Source: Marinobacter sp.
Lineage (GTDB): Bacteria > Pseudomonadota > Gammaproteobacteria > Pseudomonadales > Oleiphilaceae
Length of the DNA: 45,512 nucleotides
Assembly (NCBI GenBank): GCA_014762755.1
Contig: JABURI010000262.1
Location: forward strand, 1-45,512
Reading direction: 5' to 3'
The position numbers were made by a program, and so were the translations under genes. Under the pieces are notes generated by a model. It did no database searches, was not told the DNA's origin, and saw only the letters and a list, made by a program, of their open reading frames with translations. Positions 1 through 6,859 of this stretch are shown here, one piece after another (the stretch's first letter is position 1; each line of letters opens with the position of its first letter).

Positions 1-2
1 TT

Positions 3-410
3 TTCGGATTTACCTCTTGCCCTGATGTTTGCCCCACTGCTCTGCAAAAACTCAGTCAGGCCGTTAGCGGCCTGAGCCCGGAAAACCAGGAGGAGGTACT
101 TACGCTGTTCGTCAGCGTTGACCCTCAGCGCGATACGCCCGAGCGCCTGGCAGAGTATGTCAATTTTTTTGGTGAAAGGATCGTCGGGCTGACCGGCAAA
201 ACCTCTGACCTACGCACACTTACCCAGCGATACCGGACCACGTTCGGGCATGAAGAACCGGACGCAGAAGGTGATTACGCCGTCACTCACAGCGGCGCAG
301 TTTATGTGTTTGATCGTGAGGGTAATCCACGCCTGCTTATCCGACCGGAAGATTTAAGCGCTCAAGCCATTCGGCAGGACCTTGTTGCCCTTCTTGAAGA
401 AAGTTCCTGA
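3..410 (+). CDS. SCO1/SenC-family copper chaperone, 3' part
   Basis: The open frame enters from the left edge and stops at 408-410, so only about the last 135 residues are present. The first visible residues contain the family's copper-binding CPDVC motif (FGFTSCPDVCP). Later come the conserved SVDPQRDTPE segment and a TH near GAVYVFD that fits the third copper ligand. SCO proteins have a thioredoxin-like fold, sit in the periplasm anchored to the inner membrane, and deliver copper to the CuA site of cytochrome oxidase or act in thiol redox. The membrane anchor and start lie outside the window. The gene is probably cargo, unrelated to the transfer genes. Confidence 0.85.
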   Translation, partial: FGFTSCPDVCPTALQKLSQAVSGLSPENQEEVLTLFVSVDPQRDTPERLAEYVNFFGERIVGLTGKTSDLRTLTQRYRTTFGHEEPDAEGDYAVTHSGAVYVFDREGNPRLLIRPEDLSAQAIRQDLVALLEESS

Positions 411-1052
411 ATGACTGAAGGATTCGATAGTGTTCTTTGCAAGGGCGTTTGTAAAGGCCCTGTTCGACAATCCTCAAGTCCGATAGTCTCCACGCATTCC
501 TGTTCGCATGAGGCACAATAATCGCTGGCGCATTTTCCTTCCATCTCTGCCGTGCAATGATTTAGCGTTTCCAACTTGTTCCGGCAATGATACCGGATGA
601 AATGGATGCGATTTGCCTGGAGGCACTGGAGGAAGCCCTGACTCGAATGTTCGCTTTTGTTTAAAACCGGACAGTTGCAGGCAGACTGAACCAGGCATGG
701 GTTCAGCAGATCTAACTTACTGTTTTAAAGAACTTTGTCGGGAATCGAGAAAGTACCAAGGCCCAATCGAACAACTTCCGACTCGTTACGACCTTTTTCA
801 ATACGACGGCGGCCTGCACGAAAGGTACTGGCTCAAAGGCTCTGGCAACTGCTATCGCTGGCTGGTACACGGGCCATGTCGTCTGTGACACAGGAGATCA
901 CGTGGCCAAGAGGGGGGGGGGGAAAACTGGTACACAACCTGGTTTCGAAACTTGATCCAGACGCTGAGCATGTCATTTCCCCCGATAGCGAAAAAACAGC
1001 TCTGGAAGCTGAAACTGATCTGTAAATAAGAATCAGAGCTGAGGCGCCGCCT
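411..1052. other. No convincing gene; decayed coding DNA likely
   Basis: No reading frame here has a good start, ribosome site and recognisable product. On the minus strand, 362-724 is open and cysteine-rich in its second half (KCASDYCASCEQEC), but it lacks a normal start and overlaps the SCO1 end. On the plus strand, 716-955 is open without a clear start. It runs into a tract of 11 G at 912-922, and the neighbouring frame continues to 1025. This looks like gene remnants. A slippage-prone contingency tract is the alternative. Confidence 0.4.
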
Positions 1053-1733
1053 TCAGCTCTCATAGATCGCATCTTCCAGAATGCCGACGCCACCGACGAC
1101 ATCAATCATCTTTCGGGGCGACAGGCCACCGAACAGTGAATCAGGTGTATCAAACCAACGCTCAGCTTTCGTTCTGGAGCCGAATTTTTCCTCAGCCCCC
1201 AGGAGCAGATCCGCTTCAATCATCTGCCGGATTTTTCTCATCGGCAAATAGAGAGTTTCTTGACCATGGAACGAGCGCCCAATTTCCTGAAAATCATATT
1301 TCCGGAAAAAGTCTTCACTTTTCTGGGTTAACGGGTCAACGACTACGGCAACACCTAGCTGAGTGTGGGTAAAAAGCTCCCAGGACTGAAGCAGTGCCTC
1401 CACTAGCAGTTCTTCACCAACGCGCATTGGCGTGCCCTGATATTCATTATGAACACCGAACCAGGCTAACTTAAAAGCGGGTAATGGGTAGTGGGGGTAG
1501 TTCCCCTGGATGTCTGTATGAGCCACCGTACAACTGGTTAGAGTGTAAAACCCAACTATTGGCGCTGGATGGCGATCCACCATTTCATCATCGAGTGCCA
1601 CCCAAGTTCGATTGATGGATTGCTGAGCTTGCCGACTCGCCCGCTTTTTCAGGAATTCATTGACGTCAGCAAGCCCGCAATCAAAAGCTTTACGGTCGTG
1701 AAGTTTCTTGTTCAGTTCTTCTATAAAAAGCAC
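1053..1733 (-). CDS. GNAT acetyltransferase toxin with C-terminal ParS/MbcA-like domain
   Basis: The likely start is the GTG at 1733 (VLFIEELNKKLHDRKAFDCG), giving 226 aa and overlapping the antitoxin by 44 bp; longer starts add unrelated sequence. Residues 1-165 fit the TacT/AtaT class of GNAT toxins, which acetylate charged aminoacyl-tRNA and stop translation. The acetyl-CoA loop region reads HNEYQGTPMRVGEELL near 95-110, and the usual late tyrosine is in FFRKYDF near 143-148. Residues about 183-226 (FGSRTKAERWFDTPD, then GGLSP) match the C-terminal toxin-binding domain of Xre/MbcA/ParS antitoxins, DUF2384. That is an unexpected addition to a GNAT toxin. It pairs with the upstream DUF1778 gene. 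Acetyltransferase assignment is firm; the tRNA target is inferred from family. Confidence 0.85.
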   Translation of the reverse strand: MLFIEELNKKLHDRKAFDCGLADVNEFLKKRASRQAQQSINRTWVALDDEMVDRHPAPIVGFYTLTSCTVAHTDIQGNYPHYPLPAFKLAWFGVHNEYQGTPMRVGEELLVEALLQSWELFTHTQLGVAVVVDPLTQKSEDFFRKYDFQEIGRSFHGQETLYLPMRKIRQMIEADLLLGAEEKFGSRTKAERWFDTPDSLFGGLSPRKMIDVVGGVGILEDAIYES

Positions 1734-2007
1734 TTTCCTGTTTCCGTTTATGTCGGCGGCGCATGGCTGCTGACAACGCTTCATTTGCTGTCTCTGGTGA
1801 CTCGCATGTCGCCTTAAAGGCAGCAAAGGCCTCGCTGTTCAACCGCACAACTTCTGCTTCCTCGATTGCTCGACTGGCTTTTTCGCGAATTGCTTGCACT
1901 ACAAAATCGCTCAAAGTTTTCGAGCCCACTAAAGCAGAAGCCCGCGCCGCAAGGTTCTTGATGTCTGGATCCAATCGTAGGTCCAGCCTTGCGACTTTAT
2001 GCTGCAT
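1690..2007 (-). CDS. DUF1778 ribbon-helix-helix antitoxin (TacA/AtaR-like)
   Basis: The antitoxin neutralises the downstream GNAT toxin and normally represses the pair's promoter. The protein begins best at the ATG at 2007 (MQHKVARLDLRLDPDIK), 105 aa. The N-terminal KVARLDLRLD strand and following helices form the DNA-binding RHH. The acidic segment EEAEVVRLNSEAFAAFKAT is the usual toxin-binding tail of DUF1778 proteins. The frame is open upstream to an ATG at 2115, so a longer product cannot be excluded, but that extension is not family-like. The stop lies inside the toxin gene, so the two are translationally coupled. Confidence 0.85.
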   Translation of the reverse strand: MQHKVARLDLRLDPDIKNLAARASALVGSKTLSDFVVQAIREKASRAIEEAEVVRLNSEAFAAFKATCESPETANEALSAAMRRRHKRKQESAFYRRTEQETSRP

Positions 2008-2119
2008 CTTTCCATCTGCTGGGAATTGCTCTGTAAAAGAGTTTTCCTCAGCATCTCCCGTTGTTGTGTTAGACAATATTTCTCTCTTTCTCCCGTGCCT
2101 TTGAAAGACACACATGAAT

Positions 2120-2140
2120 TGTACGGATAATTACCGTACA
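2120..2140. promoter_or_regulatory. Inverted repeat, probable TA operator
   Basis: TGTACGG at 2120-2126 and CCGTACA at 2134-2140 form perfect 7-bp arms around an AT-rich 7-bp centre. The site lies about 110 bp upstream of the chosen antitoxin start and just upstream of the alternative start at 2115. DUF1778 antitoxins bind such palindromes to repress their own operon, so this is the likely target. Confidence 0.5.
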
Positions 2141-2321
2141 GAGCAAGAAGCCATTTATTGTTTGAAGACCGCGCTCCTCAGCCTGTAACACACACCAGGC
2201 AGGTTTCAGTTCTCATAGCAGCGCCGAATCGAAACCAAGTCAGGCAACAACACCCTTCTACCCCACTTCCTAACACAATGGTAAAACGGTGTTGGACATG
2301 CCCCGTCCACGTGAACACAAC
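2141..2321. other. Intergenic region downstream of rep, possible replication origin
   Basis: About 180 bp between the end of rep and the TA operator carry no open gene. In ColE2-type plasmids the origin lies just downstream of rep, so this is the natural place to look for one. I see no sequence I can match to a known origin. Confidence 0.2.
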
Positions 2322-3572
2322 CTAACTGGTGTCCAAGCCCAGACCGTTGTCCCCTTCAGACACACTTACTAAAGCAGGTTCGATTGTAAGAATCCGCGAC
2401 GGCACTAGGTAACAACCACGATCAAAAAGCAAAGGAACCGAAAGCCGAGCAGTTATCTGATAGACAGCATTTTTAACATTAGATTTGTTGGCGTTGAGCC
2501 GCTGCTTTTCCGAGAGAAAATCGACAACATTGCGGCCGGTGGGCGTGAGTAGGTGTTTGTGTTTTGCAACGGTTTGGCGGGAAAGTCCTGAAGCTTCTGC
2601 AACTGCCTTCTGTGTCAGTGCAACTCCCTGAGCTTCGAGATTGGTGACGGCTGTGCGAATCTTCTCCTCGGTTTTCTTGACGCGCTCTTTGTGCGTGTAC
2701 CTGGCTGCTAAACGCTGCTTTTCTGGAAGCGGCATTGCGCGGTCTAACAGCATGGTGCCACGAGCGCAATCGGCGGCGCCGTAATACTTTGACCAGGTCC
2801 AGCGAGTAATTGACTTTACCGTCGCACGAACCTGGCTCTGGCGAAGCTTGCTCGATTTGTAGTGACGCCCGGAAAACCGATTTTTGCTCCGTGCGTACTG
2901 CTCTACCCTCTTTATAAAAGAGCTTTCAGAGCCCTGTTCGCGTTCCTGCCGCACGATCGCGTAGGCATAAAATCGAACCTGTTCGAACAACGTGCAATGT
3001 CGAGAATGGCTGACTGTTTCCAGGTCTGGAACACCTCGCCAGGGCGGCTCATATTCAAGCTCGCTCGCTGGCTGCAGCTCGCCAAGCGAATATTCGAAAT
3101 TATGAAGCTCAGTAGTCTCCCACCAAGGGTGGCCTGGCGTCTTTGCCACAGGACCGCTGTATGCGAGATCCGCCCGTAATTTCTGTGCCAAGGAGCGATA
3201 CACCGCTTTCATGAAATCAACCGGCTTCTGTCGAGCTCCTGGGCCGGAAAGAACCGGAGTGATCGCGTAGTAGAGGTGGGCACTGCTGGTTTTTGGGTTT
3301 CGCACGATCAGATTTGGGGGCGGCAATGCTGCGTCCTCCCAAATCATCGGATTATCATGGTCTAGATCGAAAACCAGCCAGGACACGACGTTCTTGCGAT
3401 TGACCTGCATGTACGGCCAATTAACCGCATTAGCCCGCGGCTTAACGTAAGCTGCCGTTTTATTGTCGGAGCATCGACAAAGGTACGGCGCCTCGTTGAA
3501 GACACGAGTTAAAGAGGAGCCTGGCTTCGAAAACGCCTCGTTCTCAGGCCTTTTATTAGGTGATGTCGCCAC
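2322..3572 (-). CDS. Plasmid replication initiator, RepA/ColE2-type replicase family
   Basis: The 416-aa protein carries the features of the Replicase family (Pfam Replicase plus primase C-terminal region). SWLVFDLDHDNP near residue 65 is an acidic primase-like motif. NLIVRNPKTSSAHLYYAI near 87-104, a KTPGHPWWET segment near 165 and EYSLGELQP follow. The C-terminal third has a helix-turn-helix-like stretch (LTQKAVAEASGLSRQTVAKH). Such proteins bind their origin and synthesise a primer for leading-strand replication. The start at 3572 follows a GGAAAGGGAAA sequence. An overlapping leader frame and a candidate antisense RNA upstream suggest post-transcriptional copy-number control. Confidence 0.85.
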   Translation of the reverse strand: MATSPNKRPENEAFSKPGSSLTRVFNEAPYLCRCSDNKTAAYVKPRANAVNWPYMQVNRKNVVSWLVFDLDHDNPMIWEDAALPPPNLIVRNPKTSSAHLYYAITPVLSGPGARQKPVDFMKAVYRSLAQKLRADLAYSGPVAKTPGHPWWETTELHNFEYSLGELQPASELEYEPPWRGVPDLETVSHSRHCTLFEQVRFYAYAIVRQEREQGSESSFIKRVEQYARSKNRFSGRHYKSSKLRQSQVRATVKSITRWTWSKYYGAADCARGTMLLDRAMPLPEKQRLAARYTHKERVKKTEEKIRTAVTNLEAQGVALTQKAVAEASGLSRQTVAKHKHLLTPTGRNVVDFLSEKQRLNANKSNVKNAVYQITARLSVPLLFDRGCYLVPSRILTIEPALVSVSEGDNGLGLDTS

Positions 3573-3748
3573 GCTGCATTTCCCTTTCCATGGGCAAACA
3601 GAGCGTGTAGAGAGGTGCTGTCGTCATTCTCTACCCTTATTTCTTGCAAAAGAGAGCTATGACGCGCTAATATGAAGGCTGTTCGTGTGGTCCTTCGTTT
3701 AGCGCGGAGCTCGCACATCAGGCACTCAAGTTGCAGCTTGGTGCCCAT
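3509..3748 (-). CDS. Possible leader peptide coupled to rep
   Basis: This 79-aa frame on the rep strand starts at an ATG (MGTKLQLECLMCELRAKRR) and ends inside rep, overlapping its first 64 bp in another frame. The product resembles no family known to me and is basic and low in structure. Its value is positional: many antisense-controlled replicons (for example IncFII tap and IncI repY) translate a leader peptide whose termination allows rep translation. The start falls within the region covered by the candidate antisense RNA. The ribosome site is weak, so this may be a chance frame. Confidence 0.3.
   Translation of the reverse strand: MGTKLQLECLMCELRAKRRTTRTAFILARHSSLLQEIRVENDDSTSLHALFAHGKGNAAWRHHLIKGLRTRRFRSQAPL
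3644..3673 (+). promoter_or_regulatory. Sigma-70 promoter facing against rep
   Basis: TTGCAA (3644-3649) and TAATAT (3668-3673) are separated by 18 bp. This is a strong consensus-like promoter on the strand opposite to rep, about 75-100 bp upstream of the rep start. No coding frame follows, only a short hairpin-rich stretch ending in a terminator. Confidence 0.6.
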
Positions 3749-3788
3749 TTTTCTTGAAAGGCCCGATTTACCAGATCGGGCCTTTTCT
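3680..3788 (+). ncRNA. Candidate antisense (counter-transcribed) RNA controlling rep
   Basis: The predicted transcript is about 105 nt, from the promoter at 3644-3673 to the terminator at 3760-3788. It contains a hairpin whose arms are GGCACtCAAG (3721-3730) and CTTGGTGCC (3737-3745) with a six-base loop TTGCAG, followed by the terminator hairpin. It is fully complementary to the rep mRNA leader, including the start of the possible leader peptide. Size, position and two-hairpin shape match antisense RNAs that set plasmid copy number. It is predicted only from sequence. Confidence 0.55.
3757..3788 (+). terminator. Rho-independent terminator
   Basis: GGCCCGAT (3760-3767) and ATCGGGCC (3775-3782) are perfect 8-bp arms, followed on the + strand by TTTTCTTTT. 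It ends the candidate antisense RNA. Read on the minus strand, the same hairpin lies just after the HigA-like gene and may also terminate it, though the T-run there is short. Confidence 0.75.
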
Positions 3789-3796
3789 TTTGCCTG

Positions 3797-4120
3797 TTAG
3801 AAAATCATATTTAATTCCTGCTGAGGCTTGGATTCGGGCTCTACCAACCGAGGGATTCGGGAAACATCCGAACCCGTCTTTTCGTTTCGCCATCGATCAT
3901 AATCTGCCTGCATCTCTAGCCATTTCACCGCTGGAACCCCGAAACCCGCTTCCAGGCGCAACGCCAAATCAACGGTTATATCGGCTTCACCCTTAATCAG
4001 ACGGTAAAGAGTCATCCTTCCAATTTGGAGCGATTCGGCGGTCTGGCGCTTGCTCAATTCATGGCGCTCAACTTCGTGTCCCAGATGAATACCGGGGTGG
4101 ATCGGGGCGGCGCTGTTCAT
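3797..4120 (-). CDS. HigA-family XRE-type antitoxin/regulator
   Basis: The start is the ATG at 4120 (MNSAAPIHPGIHLGHEV), behind a good GGAGG site, giving 107 aa. The family signature is clear: HPGIHLGHEVERHELSKRQ, then the HTH core LQIGRMTLYRLIKGEADIT and LALRLEAGFGVPAVKWLEMQ. HigA proteins repress their own promoter and neutralise HigB RNases. HigB normally lies directly upstream, but no HigB-like gene is present. The upstream neighbour is an unknown 129-aa gene, with four 21-bp repeats between them. It could be an orphan regulator, for example of the repeats or the rep region. Confidence 0.85.
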   Translation of the reverse strand: MNSAAPIHPGIHLGHEVERHELSKRQTAESLQIGRMTLYRLIKGEADITVDLALRLEAGFGVPAVKWLEMQADYDRWRNEKTGSDVSRIPRLVEPESKPQQELNMIF

Positions 4121-4196
4121 TATTGCGGTTCCTCCGATGACAACCTTTCTGGAGCGTACCATACGCGATACACCGCGCAAGAATGTCTCAGAGAAA

Positions 4197-4280
4197 CAAC
4201 CCAAAGAAGGTTTGTCACAACCAGATGACGGCCCGGAGCAACCCAAAAACGGTGAAGAGCAACCCAATGACGGCCCTAAG
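4197..4280. repeat. Four degenerate 21-bp direct repeats
   Basis: CAACC(C) recurs at 4197, 4218, 4239 and 4260, exactly 21 bp apart. Each unit has the shape CAACCCAAxxACGG plus about seven variable bases. Two helical turns per unit puts every copy on the same DNA face, as in iterons or multi-site operators. They lie upstream of the HigA-like gene and about 620 bp from the rep start. The + strand is open here and reads as a seven-residue QPxxG repeat, but with no sign of being a gene. Confidence 0.6.
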
Positions 4281-4665
4281 CGCTTAGTTTTGTTGGCTCC
4301 ATCACCGTGTTTAAACTGATTTCGCGAGCCCAATCTTTGACAACCTCGCAGGGCAGATTTCCGCCCTCCTCTGGCATGGTTGAAAGCACTTGATCAGCGA
4401 ACAACTGATGGAGGCTCACAGCAATTGTTGAGCAGCGTCCAACTGGGAGCTCTATCTCTTCTCCAGGAAAGGCAATTGCCAGAATATTCAGTGCGATCGA
4501 ATTCAGAACGTCGTTACTTCGGTTAGGCGTGCTAAACGATACCGAGGGATCCACCGAGACCGCTTGATAAAAATTGGTGGTGAACCCGCCCGTCTTCGCG
4601 TCCCGAAGACAGACAAACAGCGAGGTTGATACTGCGCGTCCTTTCGTCAGTGCAATCATCTTCAT
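4276..4665 (-). CDS. Hypothetical protein, 129 aa
   Basis: I do not recognise this protein. It begins MKMIALTKGRAVSTSLFVCL at 4665 behind a strong GAAGGAAGC site, which supports a real gene. The sequence is mixed alpha/beta without a signal peptide or membrane helix. It contains an FPGEEIELPVGRCSTIAVSL stretch and two scattered cysteines. It precedes the HigA-like gene on the same strand, with 155 bp of repeats between. Whether it forms a module with that regulator is open. Confidence 0.6.
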   Translation of the reverse strand: MKMIALTKGRAVSTSLFVCLRDAKTGGFTTNFYQAVSVDPSVSFSTPNRSNDVLNSIALNILAIAFPGEEIELPVGRCSTIAVSLHQLFADQVLSTMPEEGGNLPCEVVKDWAREISLNTVMEPTKLSA

Positions 4666-4762
4666 GCTTCCTTCAATATATGTCCGTATATACTGGAGAA
4701 GTCTATGTTACGGATTGTAAAGTGTCTGTAGTAAGAAACAGGCAAATCCTGCCTTAAAAAAC

Positions 4763-5365
4763 CTACAGAGTTTTATCTCTCAGCCGGTGGCTCAGTAGAA
4801 AAATCCCGTTACGTGACTCCACACCGAGCTTTTCACAGAGGCGATTCACATAGGAACTAACGGTTTGCTGTTTCACTCCCAAAAAGTCACATATTTCCTT
4901 ATTCGTCATGCCATCCCAAATCAGTTTTAGGGTTTGGCTTTCCCGCTGTGAAAGGGTATCCAAGGTGCTTTCACTGGACGACTTGGAGCTCGACAAAATA
5001 CCCCCGGTCGCACCTCTGCCAACTCTGGTAATCAGGTGGAGAGCCTCGTCAAATCCTCGATGAAGGTCAATGTAACCAGCACAACCTTTCATTATCAGCA
5101 CTTCAGGCGCCGACACTATGCCAATCACAATTATGTGTACGCCGGGAAAGCTAGCCATGATTTTCCGAATGTCTCTGAAACAAGATTGTTTGAGAAGATC
5201 GGCACCCACCAGGATTAAATCGGTCTCTTCCACGCTTTCCCAGAGTTCCACCAGCGATTCAACTTGGTTCGAAACGTAAAAGTCCGGGAGCTTGCTGATG
5301 CTGGAGCTAAACGCATCTGCAAGTATGCGAAAGGGATAGACGATAGTGACGCTTACATAGCCCAT
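4763..5365 (-). CDS. LuxR/NarL-type regulator with degenerate receiver
   Basis: The 200-aa protein has a receiver-like N-terminal domain (about 1-120) and a LuxR-type HTH at about 136-197 (LSQRESQTLKLIWDGMTNKE, QQTVSSYVNRLCEKLGV). The HTH is canonical, so DNA binding is likely. The receiver is atypical. The phospho-acceptor strand reads DLILVGADLL, the acidic pair near the N-terminus is replaced by TIVYPF, and the usual KP lysine region reads GYIDLHRG. It may therefore act without phosphorylation or sense a protein partner. It overlaps the upstream response regulator by 13 bp, so the three leftward genes form one operon and this is its likely output. Confidence 0.85.
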   Translation of the reverse strand: MGYVSVTIVYPFRILADAFSSSISKLPDFYVSNQVESLVELWESVEETDLILVGADLLKQSCFRDIRKIMASFPGVHIIVIGIVSAPEVLIMKGCAGYIDLHRGFDEALHLITRVGRGATGGILSSSKSSSESTLDTLSQRESQTLKLIWDGMTNKEICDFLGVKQQTVSSYVNRLCEKLGVESRNGIFLLSHRLRDKTL

Positions 5366-6333
5366 GTCGCCCTCCCTGATTCGGGCCCCATCAGGAGATC
5401 CCCTTTGAACCTTGCGTTGTCTGGCACCAGGAGTAGGCTGCCACCTAGCGGTTGGAGCTCCTGGATAACCAAAAGAAGAAGAGCGTTTCGCCGTATGGTT
5501 TTAGGATCCCGATCACCACACGGATCAAAAATGCTGTCCCCAAAAGGGGCGCCAGCATCAAAAGACAGAGATATCGTCCCGTTCGCGTGGCACTGTTTGA
5601 AAAAACTACTGCCCTGCCCCTCTGGGCATGCTTTGAGTAGCATCCACCAGTAAAAAAGCGCGCGTCGGCAGGGATCGCTAAACTCCGACCCGAGCAACAT
5701 CAAAGATTCGATGGATGAAAGAAAGTCGAGGATCAGCTCCTGTTCAGATGACGAATCTATCAGCAGCAAATCAGACCAATCGAATGGCCTGAAGAAGGCA
5801 GAAAGCTCCAAAGCCTGATAAAAAGAAGTTTGTACCGTGGAATTGAAACCCAAGGCCTCGCACATTTGTGCAACGCCTGAGATCCTGGACTTTTGAATAG
5901 ATGACCAGCGATCGTTCCCCGCCGCAATACGCCGTAGCTCTCGGCTTCGCGCCTGCAGAAGTCTACCGTGTGCCCTTACTATAAAATCTCGGACCTCGTC
6001 CGGATCCCAAGGCTTTTCAAGGTATCCGTCAATACCCGCCTCATTCACACAAATTTGAAGTGGGCCCACATCCGCATAGGCCGTCATAACCAGCCTGCGT
6101 ATTGGCGGATATCGCTTGCTAACCTCCTTTAAAACCTCGTCGCCAGTCATCCCAGGCATGCGTTGATCACTGATCAATACGTCAAACTGTTCACCGGCGT
6201 TCAGCGCGGTCAGCAACTCACTCCCTTCAAGAAAGGTCTTAATGTGAAAGTGCTCACCAAACTCCCATTGGAAAGCTCGCAATGTTCTTGGTTCGTCATC
6301 AACAAAGGCCACTCTAATCTGAGGGGTGCTCAT
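5353..6333 (-). CDS. Response regulator with receiver and uncharacterised C-terminal domain
   Basis: Residues 1-115 are a complete receiver: acidic pair D12-D13 (FVDDEP), phospho-acceptor D56 in LISDQRMPGMTG, T84 in LVMTAYAD and K107 in GYLEKPWD. The remaining 210 residues begin with a linker helix (RAHGRLLQARSRELRRI). They then show no DNA-binding, GGDEF, EAL or HD-GYP motif. FRPFDWSDLLLIDSSSEQEL and FKQCHANGTISLSFDAGAPF are typical stretches. The second region and the late ALLLLVIQELQPLGG could be a degenerate HATPase fold, but that is speculative. It overlaps the small upstream gene by 4 bp and the LuxR gene by 13 bp. The divergent hybrid kinase is its likely phosphate donor. Confidence 0.85.
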   Translation of the reverse strand: MSTPQIRVAFVDDEPRTLRAFQWEFGEHFHIKTFLEGSELLTALNAGEQFDVLISDQRMPGMTGDEVLKEVSKRYPPIRRLVMTAYADVGPLQICVNEAGIDGYLEKPWDPDEVRDFIVRAHGRLLQARSRELRRIAAGNDRWSSIQKSRISGVAQMCEALGFNSTVQTSFYQALELSAFFRPFDWSDLLLIDSSSEQELILDFLSSIESLMLLGSEFSDPCRRALFYWWMLLKACPEGQGSSFFKQCHANGTISLSFDAGAPFGDSIFDPCGDRDPKTIRRNALLLLVIQELQPLGGSLLLVPDNARFKGDLLMGPESGRATWAM

Positions 6334-6719
6334 ACAGCAGGCCCCTCCACCATACGTTGAGCCGCCATAAGGGCGGAGTCTCGGAATAACTCTTTAATGG
6401 CTTTTGAGAGGCTGGCCAAATCAGAAATTCGAACCACACCGATCTGATTAACCGCGAGCTTGATCGCACCGGCAGACGGGTTTTCCGCGAGCAGTATTCG
6501 GTGTGTCGAAGTTTGGATCTGAACAGGGTTCTTGAGCCAGGCTAAAGGCGGCTCATGCAGTATAAGGATCGCGTCGACCGGAAATGACGGTAGCGGTTGG
6601 TCATAGGAGTGAAAAATGACGTCGTCGCCAGGGAGATGACGGCCGATCACATCAGGTTGCCCTGAAATACAGTGAATCACGCACAGTCCTTGTGGTGTTG
6701 GACGGTTTAAGGCGTCCAT
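6330..6719 (-). CDS. Hypothetical small protein of the signalling operon, 129 aa
   Basis: I cannot place this protein in a family. It starts MDALNRPTPQGLCVIHCISG and has alternating hydrophobic strands and helices (VDAILILHEPP, HRILLAENPSAGAIKLAV, GVVRISDLASLSKAIKELF). That rhythm is compatible with a receiver-like fold without the catalytic aspartates. It overlaps the following response regulator by 4 bp (ATGA), so the two are coupled. A role as an accessory or decoy receiver in this signalling module is inference only. Confidence 0.6.
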   Translation of the reverse strand: MDALNRPTPQGLCVIHCISGQPDVIGRHLPGDDVIFHSYDQPLPSFPVDAILILHEPPLAWLKNPVQIQTSTHRILLAENPSAGAIKLAVNQIGVVRISDLASLSKAIKELFRDSALMAAQRMVEGPAV

Positions 6720-6859
6720 TTTTCTGCATCAGCAAAGTTAAATCTGCTGACTGGTGCCCATTTCAGGGATATGTTGTCCCGAATTGTGGCTCCGTGCCCG
6801 GAAATACCAATCGCCATCTAGTATTTTACACGCAAAGGATTTCAAAGGAAGATTTGGAT
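6720..6859. promoter_or_regulatory. Divergent intergenic region of the signalling module
   Basis: About 140 bp separate the leftward operon (start 6719) from the rightward hydrolase gene (start 6860). Promoters for both must lie here or at the gene edges. A GC-poor stretch (TAGTATTTTACACG near 6820-6833) is the likeliest core region for the rightward promoter. I see no strong operator palindrome. Confidence 0.35.

Noticed and set aside
4137..4319. Plus-strand frame with seven-residue QPxxG repeats
   Set aside because: It is fully explained by the 21-bp DNA repeats and runs against the genes around it, without a convincing ribosome site.
4673..4695. ATATA...TATAT-rich sequence as a further transfer operator
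   Set aside because: The arms are six bases apart instead of four and there is no partner site at 20 bp, so it does not fit the motif.
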